Positions 1 through 8,191 are shown, counted from the stretch's first letter. The stretch is DNA of 64,000 nucleotides from Rhizobium sp. TH2 (GCF_024707525.1 NZ_CP062231.1:1984001-2048000); one strand, 5' to 3'. Numbers and translations are program-made. Notes: a model not told the origin generated them from the letters alone.

Positions 1-425
1 GCACTCCATGCCATCATCGCGAAGGCCGCGCGGCGTACGAACTCGCGCTCGTCTTCGGCGAATTCTGTCAGAAGTTGGTCTTGAAGCCCGGCGTCACAGA
101 AGAGGTCAGAGACGCCATCGACAATTTCCCAGGAGTTGAAGTCCGAGGCCCAGACGCGGGCAATGTCCGCCGTAATCTTCTTTGGCTCGCCGGTGAAGGC
201 GGCCAGCAGGCGCGCTTCGCGGATGTCGCTCGCCCAGAGCGCCAGCGCGCGCACATGGTCACGCTTTATCTGTCGGGCAATCGACCGGAGTACCGTGTTG
301 GAAATCCCGAGCGCAGTCCCGGTGTCGATGCCAAAGCGGCCCATGCCCTCGATATTGGCCTCATCGCGCATGCCCTTGAGATGCGCGATGATCTCTTCCG
401 ATGTCGAGGACGGGCCGAGCGTCAT
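1..425 (-). CDS. DNA alkylation repair protein, AlkD-like (partial, runs off left edge)
   Basis: The reverse strand encodes at least 141 residues with no stop before the window edge, so the C-terminus is missing. The text RFGIDTGTALGIS followed by LRSIARQIKRDH and LALWASDIREARLLA is typical of the HEAT-repeat AlkC/AlkD glycosylase family, which excises alkylated bases such as 3- and 7-alkylpurines without base flipping. The start is an ATG whose bases overlap the TGA of the upstream dehydrogenase (ATGA), so the two are probably co-transcribed and translationally coupled. The family assignment rests on recognised text only; catalytic residues further downstream cannot be checked here. Confidence 0.8.
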   Translation of the reverse strand, partial: MTLGPSSTSEEIIAHLKGMRDEANIEGMGRFGIDTGTALGISNTVLRSIARQIKRDHVRALALWASDIREARLLAAFTGEPKKITADIARVWASDFNSWEIVDGVSDLFCDAGLQDQLLTEFAEDEREFVRRAAFAMMAWS

Positions 426-1294
426 TTCTTTTCAAGGCGCGCCAGCAGCGAGGACGTATCCCAGCGCTTGCCGCCCATCTGCTGCACATCGCCGTAAAAC
501 TGGTCGACCAGCGCCGTGACCGGCAGCTTGGCGCCGTTGCGCCGCGCCTCGTCCAGGCATATGGCAAGATCCTTGCGCATCCAGTCCACGGCGAAGCCGA
601 AATCGAACTTGCCCGCGTTCATCGTCTTGTGGCGATTGTCCATCTGCCATGAGCCGGCGGCACCCTTGCCGAGCACGGCCATCAGTTCCTCGACATCGAG
701 GCCCGCTCGCTTGGCGAAATGCACCCCCTCCGCAAGCCCCTGCACAAGGCCCGCGATGCAGATCTGGTTGACCATCTTGGCAAGCTGGCCGGACCCGGCC
801 GGACCCATCAGTCCCACCATCCTTGCATAGGCGTCGATCACCGGCCGTGCGCGTTCGAATACGTCAGGCTTGGCGCCGCACATCACCGTCAGCACGCCGT
901 TTTCGGCACCCGCCTGGCCGCCTGAAACCGGCGCATCGACGAAATGGCAGCCCCTGGCGGCGCAAGCGGCTTCGAGTTCGCGCGCCACATCCGCGCTTGC
1001 AGTCGTATTGTCGATCAGCGTCGCGCCCGGCTTCATGCCGGCTATGCAGCCTTCGTCCCCTATCGTGACCGACCGCAGATCGTCATCATTGCCGACGCAG
1101 GTAAAGACGAAATCGACGTCTTCGGCTGCATGTGCCGGCGTGGTAGCGACCAGCCCGCCATATTCGGCAGCCCAGTTGGCGGCTTTGATGGCCGTCCGGT
1201 TGTAGACGGTGACATCGTGCCCGCCCTTGACCTTGAGATGACCCGCCATCGGGTAACCCATTACGCCCAGACCGATAAAGGCAACTTTTGCCAT
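422..1294 (-). CDS. NAD(P)-dependent 3-hydroxyisobutyrate dehydrogenase-family oxidoreductase
   Basis: A complete 290-residue beta-hydroxyacid dehydrogenase. The Rossmann motif GLGVMG lies at residues 8-13, the substrate-binding motif DAPVSGG near residue 120, and the catalytic lysine of the family in GSGQLAKMVNQ at about residue 173. Members oxidise or reduce 3-hydroxyisobutyrate, tartronate semialdehyde or related short hydroxy acids; the sequence alone does not settle the substrate. Length and domain order (N-terminal Rossmann, C-terminal helical dimerisation domain) are normal. It is the first gene of a two-gene unit with the alkylation repair gene, overlapping by four bases. Confidence 0.9.
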   Translation of the reverse strand: MAKVAFIGLGVMGYPMAGHLKVKGGHDVTVYNRTAIKAANWAAEYGGLVATTPAHAAEDVDFVFTCVGNDDDLRSVTIGDEGCIAGMKPGATLIDNTTASADVARELEAACAARGCHFVDAPVSGGQAGAENGVLTVMCGAKPDVFERARPVIDAYARMVGLMGPAGSGQLAKMVNQICIAGLVQGLAEGVHFAKRAGLDVEELMAVLGKGAAGSWQMDNRHKTMNAGKFDFGFAVDWMRKDLAICLDEARRNGAKLPVTALVDQFYGDVQQMGGKRWDTSSLLARLEKK

Positions 1295-1405
1295 GCGATA
1301 TGCTCCTCTTTTCCAACGACGGTTTATTGCAATGGCGGCGTGGCGAAAAGAGGCTAGCTTGTCTGTCTGGCATTAAATGATAGGATTGGGGTATAGGAGC
1401 CCGAT

Positions 1406-1690
1406 ATGACGAAAAATGCTCGACTCATCCTCGATATTGACGCCGATCTTCACGATGCTTTTCTCGCGGCAGCGGAAGCAGAAAATCGTCCTGCGTCCGA
1501 TATCGTGCGGGATTTCATGTCTGACTACGTTGGTTCGCATGAGAAGCCCGATGCTGAGTACTGGGCTTTTGTCGAGAGAAAGGTCGAGGCGGCCCGTAAA
1601 TCGCTGAGGGCTGGCAAAGGACTGTCGAATGCTGAAGTCGAGGCAAAATTCGCCGCCAGGCGTGCCGCTATAGCCAACAAGAATGCCTAG
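1406..1690 (+). CDS. Type II antitoxin, ParD/RHH-like
   Basis: A small 94-residue acidic/basic protein starting MTKNARLILDIDADLHDAF. The N-terminal strand followed by an amphipathic helix and ASDIVRDFMSDYV resembles a ribbon-helix-helix DNA-binding fold, and the C-terminal helical tail rich in Ala, Glu and Lys would wrap a ParE/RelE toxin. It lies immediately upstream of a ParE-like reading frame, the usual antitoxin-toxin order. The ATG follows AGGAGCCCGAT, a good ribosome binding site. The partner toxin appears to have lost its start codon (see next entry), so this may now be a free-standing autoregulator or a remnant. Confidence 0.75.
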   Translation: MTKNARLILDIDADLHDAFLAAAEAENRPASDIVRDFMSDYVGSHEKPDAEYWAFVERKVEAARKSLRAGKGLSNAEVEAKFAARRAAIANKNA

Positions 1691-1969
1691 ATAAGATGGT
1701 CGGAAGAGGCCGAGGCCGATCGCGACGATATCCTGGCTTACATTGCCGAAGAGCATCCTGAAGCAGCGCTGCGCATGGACCAGCTCTTTGCTCGAGCTGC
1801 CAAGCGATTGAGTAGTTTCCCCATGCTTGGCCGTCTTGGCGAGGTGGCAGGCACGCGTGAATTCGTGCCGCACCCCAACTACCGTCTTGTCTATGAATTG
1901 ATCGACGACGAGATCTGGATATTGACGCTCGTCCATGTCGCGCGGCAATGGCCGCCAGTCATGGATTGA
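1683..1969 (+). pseudogene. ParE/RelE-type toxin with a damaged start
   Basis: The open frame from 1691 to 1969 reads IRWSEEAEADRDDILAYIAE and continues to VHVARQWPPVMD. This is a full ParE-fold protein (N-terminal hairpin helices, then GTREFVPHPNYRLVYEL and ILTLVHVARQ). The expected start is the ATG at 1683 inside the antitoxin's last codons, but that ATG reads only Met-Pro-Arg-stop. One extra base after CCTAG would restore MPRIRWSEE in frame, so a one-base deletion is the simplest explanation. The first in-frame ATG is at 1775 and would remove about 28 residues of the fold. Use of a rare start (ATA 1691, CTG or ATT further on) or a sequencing error cannot be excluded. Confidence 0.7.
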
Positions 1970-1970
1970 A

Positions 1971-2801
1971 TTAGACTAAAATCTTGCGCGCCACCACCAG
2001 ATGTCCCGGTATCGGCTCTCCGTCCTCAAGCCGCACTGTTATGCCGCCAAGTTCGGCCACCTCGAAGCCTGCCGAGGCAAGCACCTTCCTGACATAAGAC
2101 TCCGCATGCGCGAAACGCTGATGCGGGCCGACCATGAAGTCGCGGCCGTTGAGCACAGCGTCGGGAAGCGTTTCGGACGAGAATAAGAACAGGTCGCCTT
2201 TTTCAAGGTTGTCGGCGACGCCGAAGAACAATTCTTCGAGGAAGCCGACATAGGGGAGCACGTCGGTGGCGGTGACGATGTCGAAGGGGCCGTCCTCGTT
2301 GTCCTCAAGGAAGTCGGCGGCCTCGGCGACGTAAAGCGTCTCGTAGAGGTCCTTTTCGTGGGCCATCTCGACCATCTTCTCCGAGAGATCCAGCCCGACC
2401 ATCTCGCCGCAGATATCGCGCAACGCTCCACCCGTCAGCCCGGTGCCGCAGCCGAGGTCGAGCAGCTTCTTGAAGGGACCAAGTTTCAGCGTATCGATGC
2501 GTTCACGCACCATCAGCGGCACGCAGTATTCGAGCTGGTCGACGAGAATGTCTTCGAAGGCTGCCGCATGCTGGTCGAACAGAGTTTCGACATAGGCGTC
2601 CGGCGCCTTCGGTGGCGCGTCGCCGAGACCCATTGACGCGATGCGTACGGCAGCACCGCCATGGTCTTCGGGATCAAGCGCCAGCACCTTCTGATAGGCC
2701 TTTGCGGCCTTGTCGAAATCGCCGGCCTTTTCAAGCGCGAGCGCTTCGTTATAGGCGGCGGCCAACGCCGTCTCGTCGATCTTCTTCTTTTTCTTCGCCA
2801 T
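1971..2801 (-). CDS. TPR-containing SAM-dependent methyltransferase (COG4976 type)
   Basis: Starting from the ATG of MAKKKKKIDE the protein has 276 residues. Residues 12-60 form one to two tetratricopeptide-like helices (ALEKAGDFDKAAKAYQKVL). The SAM-binding motif I, LLDLGCGTG, is at residues 113-121, followed by VGLDLSEKMVEMA (motif II region) and DIVTATDVLPYVG (motif IV). This is the architecture of COG4976, predicted methyltransferases with an N-terminal TPR; the substrate is unknown. The frame stays open upstream of this ATG, but the lysine-rich start is the natural N-terminus of the family. It ends two bases from the convergent toxin remnant and lies downstream of usg on the same strand. 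Confidence 0.8.
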   Translation of the reverse strand: MAKKKKKIDETALAAAYNEALALEKAGDFDKAAKAYQKVLALDPEDHGGAAVRIASMGLGDAPPKAPDAYVETLFDQHAAAFEDILVDQLEYCVPLMVRERIDTLKLGPFKKLLDLGCGTGLTGGALRDICGEMVGLDLSEKMVEMAHEKDLYETLYVAEAADFLEDNEDGPFDIVTATDVLPYVGFLEELFFGVADNLEKGDLFLFSSETLPDAVLNGRDFMVGPHQRFAHAESYVRKVLASAGFEVAELGGITVRLEDGEPIPGHLVVARKILV

Positions 2802-2863
2802 CGCCCAAGCCTTCGTCACCCGTTTGCGCGGGTCATAGAGACGAGCTGGGTCAAATGCAACGG

Positions 2864-3130
2864 TCAGTGAAGGATGAAGTCGCCCTTCAGCGCCCGCCAC
2901 TCGGTCGGCGAGATCAGTTTCCAATGCACGTAGCGCACTGAGTGCAGCGGCCCCTCGATCTTCTCCTTCCAGAACTTCAGGAAGGATTTCATCTCGGGAA
3001 ATTCCGGGGCCAGATCGTAGTGTTGCCAGATGAATTTCTGCAGCAGCGACTGGTGGTCCGGCATGCGATAGAGGATTTCGGCGGTGGTCAGTCCATAGCC
3101 CTTGAGCCGCATTTCCATATCATTTGTCAT
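2864..3130 (-). CDS. usg: Usg family protein
   Basis: An 88-residue protein, MTNDMEMRLKGYGLTTAEIL onward, with the phrases YRMPDHQSLLQKFIWQ, FLKFWKEKIEGPLHSVRY and SPTEWRALKGDF. These are characteristic of Usg, a small conserved alphaproteobacterial protein first noticed next to trp genes; its biochemical function is unknown. The ATG at 3130 follows GAGGTTGCC. About 55 bases upstream lies a TTAA-N7-TTAAC sequence that matches the CtrA consensus. The neighbouring ABC permease ends 104 bases upstream on the same strand. Confidence 0.85.
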   Translation of the reverse strand: MTNDMEMRLKGYGLTTAEILYRMPDHQSLLQKFIWQHYDLAPEFPEMKSFLKFWKEKIEGPLHSVRYVHWKLISPTEWRALKGDFILH

Positions 3131-3183
3131 GGCAACCTCGTCTTGGTTGATTGCGTGAACATGACAATGAAACGACAACAACC

Positions 3184-3199
3184 TTAACCGAGCATTAAC
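3184..3199. promoter_or_regulatory. Candidate CtrA-type box upstream of usg
   Basis: TTAA, seven bases, TTAAC: the spacing and sequence match the alphaproteobacterial CtrA full-site consensus TTAA-N7-TTAAC. It sits 54 bases upstream of the usg start codon, between the ABC permease stop and usg. Whether CtrA binds is not known; the call is by motif only. Confidence 0.4.
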
Positions 3200-3233
3200 T
3201 ATAGGCCCGATATATGGCATGCTCGCGGCATGC

Positions 3234-4064
3234 CTACCTCTTGAGATGGCGCGTCAGCCGTTTTTCCAGCGCATTCCAGACGTTGCGGAGTAGCTCGACG
3301 ACCGAGAGGTAGAGGATCGCGGCCCACAGATAGATCTGGAAATCGAAGGTGCGGGAATATGCATATTTGGTTTCGCCCATCAGGTCGAAGACGGTGACGA
3401 CCGCGACGATCGCCGAGCCCTTCACCATCAGGATGATCTCGTTGCCATAGGGGCGAAGCGCCACCATCAAGGCCTGCGGAAGAATGACCTTCAAGAACGT
3501 CGGGATTGCATGGATGCCAAGAGCCTTGGCGGCTTCGCTCTGGCCGCGCGGCACACTGAGGATAGCGCCCCTCAGGATTTCTGCCTGATAGGCGGCGGTG
3601 TTGAGCACGAACGCGAGCAGCGCGCAGTAATAGGCATCCTTGAAGAACCACCACAGTCCGACGCTTTCGAAGGCATGCTTGAAACTGCCGAGCCCGTAAT
3701 AGATCAGGAACACCTGCATGATCAGCGGCGTGCCGCGAAACAGATAGACATAGCCATAGGCAATCGAGGACACGATGGACGATGCGCTCATACGTGCAAA
3801 CGCGATGGGTAACGAAAGGATTGCGCCAAGGACAAGCGAGGTTCCGACCAGTTTCAGCGTCAGCCCGAGGCCCCAGAGCATGCGGGGACCATATTTGGCG
3901 AATTTGTCGCCACTGAAATCCGTGACCATCCAAAAGGCGAGACCGGCGAACAGGGCAAGCCAGATTGCCATGAAGATGATTCCGGCGAGGCGGCTCGCCG
4001 TGAACGCCTTGAGGCCAAGTGGTGGCGGCGCCTGTGGTGGGATGATTGCTTCGGCGATACTCAA
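3234..4064 (-). CDS. Polar amino-acid ABC transporter permease (HisM type)
   Basis: A membrane permease of 276 residues from the TTG at 4064. GGAGG lies eight bases upstream of that TTG, and the codon overlaps the TGA of the preceding permease (TTGA), so translational coupling decides the start. Hydrophobic segments lie near residues 20-45, 60-85, 95-130, 150-170 and 235-260. The EAA loop that contacts the ATPase is seen as EAAKALGIHAIPTFLKVILP, and FRGTPLIMQVFLIYYGLG is the typical HisMQ motif. It should form the inner-membrane channel with the upstream permease for basic or polar amino acids. No ATP-binding subunit follows. Confidence 0.9.
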   Translation of the reverse strand: MSIAEAIIPPQAPPPLGLKAFTASRLAGIIFMAIWLALFAGLAFWMVTDFSGDKFAKYGPRMLWGLGLTLKLVGTSLVLGAILSLPIAFARMSASSIVSSIAYGYVYLFRGTPLIMQVFLIYYGLGSFKHAFESVGLWWFFKDAYYCALLAFVLNTAAYQAEILRGAILSVPRGQSEAAKALGIHAIPTFLKVILPQALMVALRPYGNEIILMVKGSAIVAVVTVFDLMGETKYAYSRTFDFQIYLWAAILYLSVVELLRNVWNALEKRLTRHLKR

Positions 4065-4930
4065 TGTCGTACCTCCGCGCGCCGGGCCTTGGTCTCGATC
4101 CATGAGAAGATGAAGGATGACAGGATCGCCAGCACCAGGAACAGGATGCACGCAAGGCCATAGAAGAAGAAGGCTTGCTTGGTAACTTTGGCGGCGATTC
4201 CGCTCTGGCGCAGGATGTCGGGCAGGCCGATCGCCGAGACCAGTGCCGTGTCCTTGAGCAGCGTCATCCAGAGATTGCCGAGCCCTGGCAGTGCGATGCG
4301 GACGAGCTGCGGAATAATCACCAGCCGCATTGTCTGCCCGCGGTGCAGTCCAAGTGCGTCTCCGCCTTCGTACTGGCCGTGCGGGATCGCCTTGAAGGCC
4401 GACTGCAGCACTTCCGAGCAATAGGCCGAGAAGACCACGCCGATCGCGACCATTCCGGCAATGAACGGATTGATCGCCACGGGCTCCGTGCGTCCGAACG
4501 GCCTGAGCGCTTGCTCGAGGATCAGCGGCAGGCCGAAATAGATGATGAAGAGTGTCAGAAGTTCGGGCAGGCCGCGGAAGATCGTCGTGTAGATGTCGCC
4601 GGCGGAGCGAAGGAAGGGTTCGTCGCTCTGTTTGGCGAGCGCAATGAAGAAGCCGATCACCAATCCCAGAGGAAGCGTGCAGATCGCGAGGCTGGCGGTG
4701 ACATAGAAGCCGCTGGCCACATCATCGCCCCAGCCCGTGTCGCCGCAGGCAAGAACGCCATTTGAAAAGAAAAGCTTGAAAATGCCGACGGGGCCGCAAA
4801 GAGGGTCGATCGTGGTCAGTATGGGATGAAGCACGGCCCAGATCGCGCCGGCAATCGAATCGAGGACGCCCCATAGCGGCGCCAGAAACGATGCGTCAGT
4901 CTCCGCCGCAACGGTGACTTCACTCTCCAT
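4061..4930 (-). CDS. Polar amino-acid ABC transporter permease (HisQ type)
   Basis: A 289-residue inner-membrane permease. After an N-terminal extension of about 60 residues come the family motifs FRGLPELLTLFIIYFGLP (about residues 118-135) and the EAA-like loop EGGDALGLHRGQTMRLVIIP. A final hydrophobic helix precedes WIETKARRAEVRH. The ATG at 4930 is preceded by GGGGGAAAGC. It follows the solute-binding protein gene by about 100 bases, separated by a strong hairpin, and overlaps the second permease by four bases. Confidence 0.9.
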   Translation of the reverse strand: MESEVTVAAETDASFLAPLWGVLDSIAGAIWAVLHPILTTIDPLCGPVGIFKLFFSNGVLACGDTGWGDDVASGFYVTASLAICTLPLGLVIGFFIALAKQSDEPFLRSAGDIYTTIFRGLPELLTLFIIYFGLPLILEQALRPFGRTEPVAINPFIAGMVAIGVVFSAYCSEVLQSAFKAIPHGQYEGGDALGLHRGQTMRLVIIPQLVRIALPGLGNLWMTLLKDTALVSAIGLPDILRQSGIAAKVTKQAFFFYGLACILFLVLAILSSFIFSWIETKARRAEVRH

Positions 4931-4973
4931 GCTTTCCCCCGTCCTGTTCCCGGACTTGTATCTTTTATCTCAA

Positions 4974-5005
4974 ACAAAAACGGCGGAAGGGCAACCCTTC
5001 CGCCG
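4974..5005 (-). terminator. Hairpin with U-tract between binding protein and permeases
   Basis: An 11-bp perfect stem (4981-4991 with 4995-5005) with a three-base loop, followed on the minus strand by TTTTTGTTTG. It looks like a Rho-independent terminator placed inside the transporter operon. Known parallels in binding-protein transporter operons suggest it lowers permease expression relative to the binding protein and protects the upstream mRNA 3' end. Confidence 0.75.
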
Positions 5006-5029
5006 TGCATTTATGACGATATGCGCGGA

Positions 5030-5809
5030 TTATCCGCCATAGACGTCGAAGTTGAAATACTTCGCGTTGATTTCCTTGTATTTGCCATTGTCGCGGATCG
5101 CCTTGATCGCGGCATTGAACTTTTCGCGCAGCGCGTCGTCGCCCTTGCGCACGGCGATGCCGGCACCTTCGCCATTGATCACGGGATCGATCGGCAGCGT
5201 GCCGAGAATCTTGCAGCAGGCGCCGTCCTCGCTCTTCAGCCATTCCGAGAGCACCACGACATCGTCGATCACCGCATCGACGCGGCCGTTGACGAGGTCG
5301 AGTTTGTACTCCTCGGCGGTCGGGTAGAGCTTGAGTTCGGCCTTCTTCATATGCGCTTCGCCATAGTTCGAATGCGTGGTCGAGGCCTGGGCGCCGAGGA
5401 TCTTGCCGTCGAGACCGGCTTCGGTCGCCTCGGTGATAGCAGAATCCTTCGGCACGGCGATCGCCGGCGGCGTGTTGTAATACTTGTTGGTGAAGTCGAC
5501 CTTCTCCTTGCGTTCCGCCGTGATCGACATAGAAGCCGTGATCGCATCGAATTTCTTGGCCTGGAGCGCCGGAATGATGCCTTCCCAATCCTGCGCCACG
5601 AAAGTGCATTCGGCCTTCATTTCGTCGCAGAGCGCCTTGGCGATATCGACATCGAAGCCGGTGAGGGTGCCGTCGGCCTGGAGATTGTTGAAGGGCGGAT
5701 AGGCGCCTTCCGTGCCGATCACGAGCTTGTCGGCGGCAAGCGTTGCACCAGCAAACGCACTCATTACGGATACGGTGGCTGCAAGGGCGAGACGTTTTGT
5801 CAGTCGCAT
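5030..5809 (-). CDS. Polar amino-acid ABC transporter substrate-binding protein (LAO/histidine/octopine type)
   Basis: A periplasmic binding protein of 259 residues from the ATG of MRLTKRLALA. A Sec signal peptide ends at AGATLAADK (about residue 24). The family-3 solute-binding signature is present: GTEGAYPPFNNL, GFDVDIAKALC, then ITAERKEKVDFTNKYY, as in lysine/arginine/ornithine, histidine and octopine binders. The frame is open further upstream, but the basic signal peptide fixes the start. It is the first gene of the importer unit with the two permeases; an ATPase must come from elsewhere in the genome. Confidence 0.9.
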   Translation of the reverse strand: MRLTKRLALAATVSVMSAFAGATLAADKLVIGTEGAYPPFNNLQADGTLTGFDVDIAKALCDEMKAECTFVAQDWEGIIPALQAKKFDAITASMSITAERKEKVDFTNKYYNTPPAIAVPKDSAITEATEAGLDGKILGAQASTTHSNYGEAHMKKAELKLYPTAEEYKLDLVNGRVDAVIDDVVVLSEWLKSEDGACCKILGTLPIDPVINGEGAGIAVRKGDDALREKFNAAIKAIRDNGKYKEINAKYFNFDVYGG

Positions 5810-6121
5810 TTTTCTTCCCCTAGTGTTGTTCCGGCCCATTCTTGTTTTAGCAGGTGCCGGTAGGCTCGCGGACGAATTCACGCGCGCAGGCTGAATATTC
5901 CTACGGTTCCCGCCACAAATGCAACAGGAAAGGCGCGGTCGTTACAAAATCTTTGCGGAAGCTTGTCAATGAGTCTGAACCCCATGTGAACCGCTGATTC
6001 AGGCGCGGTAAATACGGAACCAAATAGAAACGGCACCGTTCCCAACGGCTGGGACCACAAAATAGCCCTCAAACTGGGCAGGGTCTGGCCGGGATTCGAA
6101 ACATAACGAGAGGACAACCCC
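5810..6121. other. Divergent intergenic region between the binding protein and OmpA-family genes
   Basis: These 312 bases must hold the promoters for both flanking genes. I see a ribosome binding site (AGAGGACAACCCC) before the OmpA gene and a short dyad (GAACGG..CCGTTC near 6030-6045), but no clear known operator, riboswitch or small gene. Confidence 0.4.
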
Positions 6122-8191
6122 ATGGCTTTCAAGACAAGGCTTCTTGCCACGGCCGCGATACCCTTCATGGCGCTTGCGGGCTACAGCCTGCCGGTGTCGG
6201 CCGCGATGATCAAGCCGGCTGCCGAAATCCAGACTCAAAGCCCATTCATCGCCGTCCAGAGCGAAGAGGAAGAAGTAGTTCCGAAGAAGCGCCGCAAACA
6301 GCAGGAACAGCAAGACGGCGCTCAGGAGCAGGTAACTGATCCGGCCAATGCCGAGGCTGTTGAAGAGCCGGTTCGCAAGAATCGCAAGCAGCGCAAGCAG
6401 GCCGAAGAGCAGCAGACGCAGGAAATGCAGCCGGCCGATAACGCCGAGGCTGTTGAAGAGCCCGTTCGCAAGAACCGCAAGAAGCAAAAGCAGGCTGAAG
6501 AGCAGCAGACGCAGGAAATGCAGCCGGCCGATAATGCCGAGGCCGTAGAAGAGCCGGTTCGCAAGAACCGCAAGAAGCAGCAGCAGACTGAAGAACAGCA
6601 GGCGGACGAGGCCCAGCCGGCGGACAATGCCGAGGCTGTCGAAGAGCCTGTTCGCAAGAACCGCAAGAAGCAGAAGCAAGCCGAAGAACAGCAGATGGAC
6701 GAAGCGCAGCCTGCGGACAACGCCGAGGCTGTGGAAGAACCCGTTCGCAAGAATCGGAAGAAGCAGCAGGCCGATCAGGGTGTGTCCGACGAGGACATCG
6801 TCAATCAGAGCAAGCGCAAGAAGCAGGCCCAGCAGGATGACCAGACTGAAGAGCAGAACGCTGCCGACACCGAGGAACCGGTGCGCAAGAACCGCAAGAA
6901 GCAGCAGCAGGCTGACGACGCCCAGCAGGCCGAGGACGGGCAGCAGGACGCCAAGCCTGCCGGCGAAGTGACCGACGAAGACATCGTCAACATGAGCAAG
7001 GACCGCAAGAAGAAGCGCGACCGTGCCCAGGCCGAGACGCCCGAAGCGATCGAGAAGCGCGAGGAAGTCGCCAAGGATCCGTCCAAGACCACCGACACCG
7101 TCGTCCTGCCGGTCGAGAATGGCGCTGCCGTGCTCGACAGCGACAAAGACGCCGACAACAGCGGTGCCAACCGCGAGCGCCGCAAGCGCCAGCGTGAGCA
7201 GGTCGAGGAAGTCCGCGTGCCGAAGTCCGACAAGGATGCGCAGAACACCGACGTCAAGATCGTCATCAAGAACGACATCGACGTCAAGGGTGAGCGCATC
7301 GACGACTTCCGTGGCTACCGCCGCGATGACGGCAAGATCATCGGCAAGGGCGACGACGTGCGCGTGGTCTTCGACCTCGACGGCAAGATCGTCATCCGAA
7401 GCGATGATCGCAGACGCCTCGGCCGGGATGGAGATATCCGCTACGAGCGTCTCCGCGACGACCGCATCAAGGAAATCGTCATTCGTCCGAACGGCGACCG
7501 GATCGTCACCATCCGCAACCGTTGGGGTGAGATCATCCGCCGCTCGCGCATCGACAACCGCGACGTCGAGATCGTGATCTTCTATTCACCCGATCTCGAG
7601 CGCGGCCGCGATCGCCTCTACCTGCGCGACGCCGGCGACGAACTGCCGCCGATGCGTCTCGGCATCCCGGTCGAAGACTATATTGTCGACGTGTCCAGCG
7701 ATCCGGACCGCGACTATGACGAGTTCCTCTCCGAGCCGCCGGTCGAGCAGGTCGAGCGTGTCTATTCGGTCGACGAGGTGAAGAACTCCGCGCGTATCCG
7801 CGACAAGGTGCGCCGTATCGACCTCGATACGATCACCTTCGACACGGCCAGCGCCGAGATTTCACGAGACCAGGCCAAATCCCTGAGGAAGGTGGCGGAG
7901 GCGATCGGTGCCATCCTCGACCGCAATCCGGGCGAGACCTTCCTGATCGAGGGCCATACCGATGCCGTGGGTTCCGACGAGTCCAACCTCGTCCTGTCCG
8001 ACGAGCGCGCGGAATCGGTGGCAAGCGTGCTGTCGGAACTCTTCGAGATACCGGCCGAGAACCTTGTGACCCAGGGTTACGGCGAGCGTTACCTCAAGAT
8101 CGATACCGATGAGGACGAGCGCGAGAACCGCCGCGTCACCATCCGCCGCATCACGCCGCTGGTACGTCCGGCGGAAGTGTCCGAGAACTGA
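6122..8191 (+). CDS. OmpA-family outer membrane/peptidoglycan-associated protein with a charged repeat region
   Basis: A 689-residue protein. A Sec signal peptide (MAFKTRLLATAAIPFMALAG, cleavage near SLPVSAA) is followed by an extremely charged, Gln/Glu/Lys-rich region. This region has five tandem 31-residue units built on DNAEAVEEPVRKNRKKQ (residues 76-215) and further degenerate copies. A basic/acidic middle domain (residues 330-520) rich in RDDRIKEIVIRPNG-like strands follows. The C-terminal 115 residues are an OmpA peptidoglycan-binding domain (IEGHTDAVGSDESN, LVLSDERAESVASVLSE, TQGYGERYLK). It probably links the outer envelope to peptidoglycan. The repeats are expected to be disordered or to span the periplasm. 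A strong terminator follows. Confidence 0.85.
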   Translation: MAFKTRLLATAAIPFMALAGYSLPVSAAMIKPAAEIQTQSPFIAVQSEEEEVVPKKRRKQQEQQDGAQEQVTDPANAEAVEEPVRKNRKQRKQAEEQQTQEMQPADNAEAVEEPVRKNRKKQKQAEEQQTQEMQPADNAEAVEEPVRKNRKKQQQTEEQQADEAQPADNAEAVEEPVRKNRKKQKQAEEQQMDEAQPADNAEAVEEPVRKNRKKQQADQGVSDEDIVNQSKRKKQAQQDDQTEEQNAADTEEPVRKNRKKQQQADDAQQAEDGQQDAKPAGEVTDEDIVNMSKDRKKKRDRAQAETPEAIEKREEVAKDPSKTTDTVVLPVENGAAVLDSDKDADNSGANRERRKRQREQVEEVRVPKSDKDAQNTDVKIVIKNDIDVKGERIDDFRGYRRDDGKIIGKGDDVRVVFDLDGKIVIRSDDRRRLGRDGDIRYERLRDDRIKEIVIRPNGDRIVTIRNRWGEIIRRSRIDNRDVEIVIFYSPDLERGRDRLYLRDAGDELPPMRLGIPVEDYIVDVSSDPDRDYDEFLSEPPVEQVERVYSVDEVKNSARIRDKVRRIDLDTITFDTASAEISRDQAKSLRKVAEAIGAILDRNPGETFLIEGHTDAVGSDESNLVLSDERAESVASVLSELFEIPAENLVTQGYGERYLKIDTDEDERENRRVTIRRITPLVRPAEVSEN
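6347..6775 (+). repeat. 93-bp in-frame tandem repeat array in the OmpA-family gene
   Basis: Copies begin near 6347, 6440, 6533, 6626 and 6719; the last is truncated. Each encodes a 31-residue unit NAEAVEEPVRKNRK followed by Gln/Glu-rich text. A decayed copy (EEPVRKNRKKQQQADD) recurs at about 6868. Copies differ by synonymous and conservative changes, so the array is not a recent slippage product. Confidence 0.9.

Noticed and set aside
3216..3234. GGCATGC/GCATGCC hairpin at the end of the second permease as a terminator
   Set aside because: The stem is good but no U-tract follows on the minus strand; it may only stabilise mRNA.
5999..6679. A 226-codon open frame opposite the OmpA repeat array
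   Set aside because: It consists of Leu/Phe repeats that mirror the charged plus-strand repeats, and lacks a ribosome binding site; a compositional shadow.
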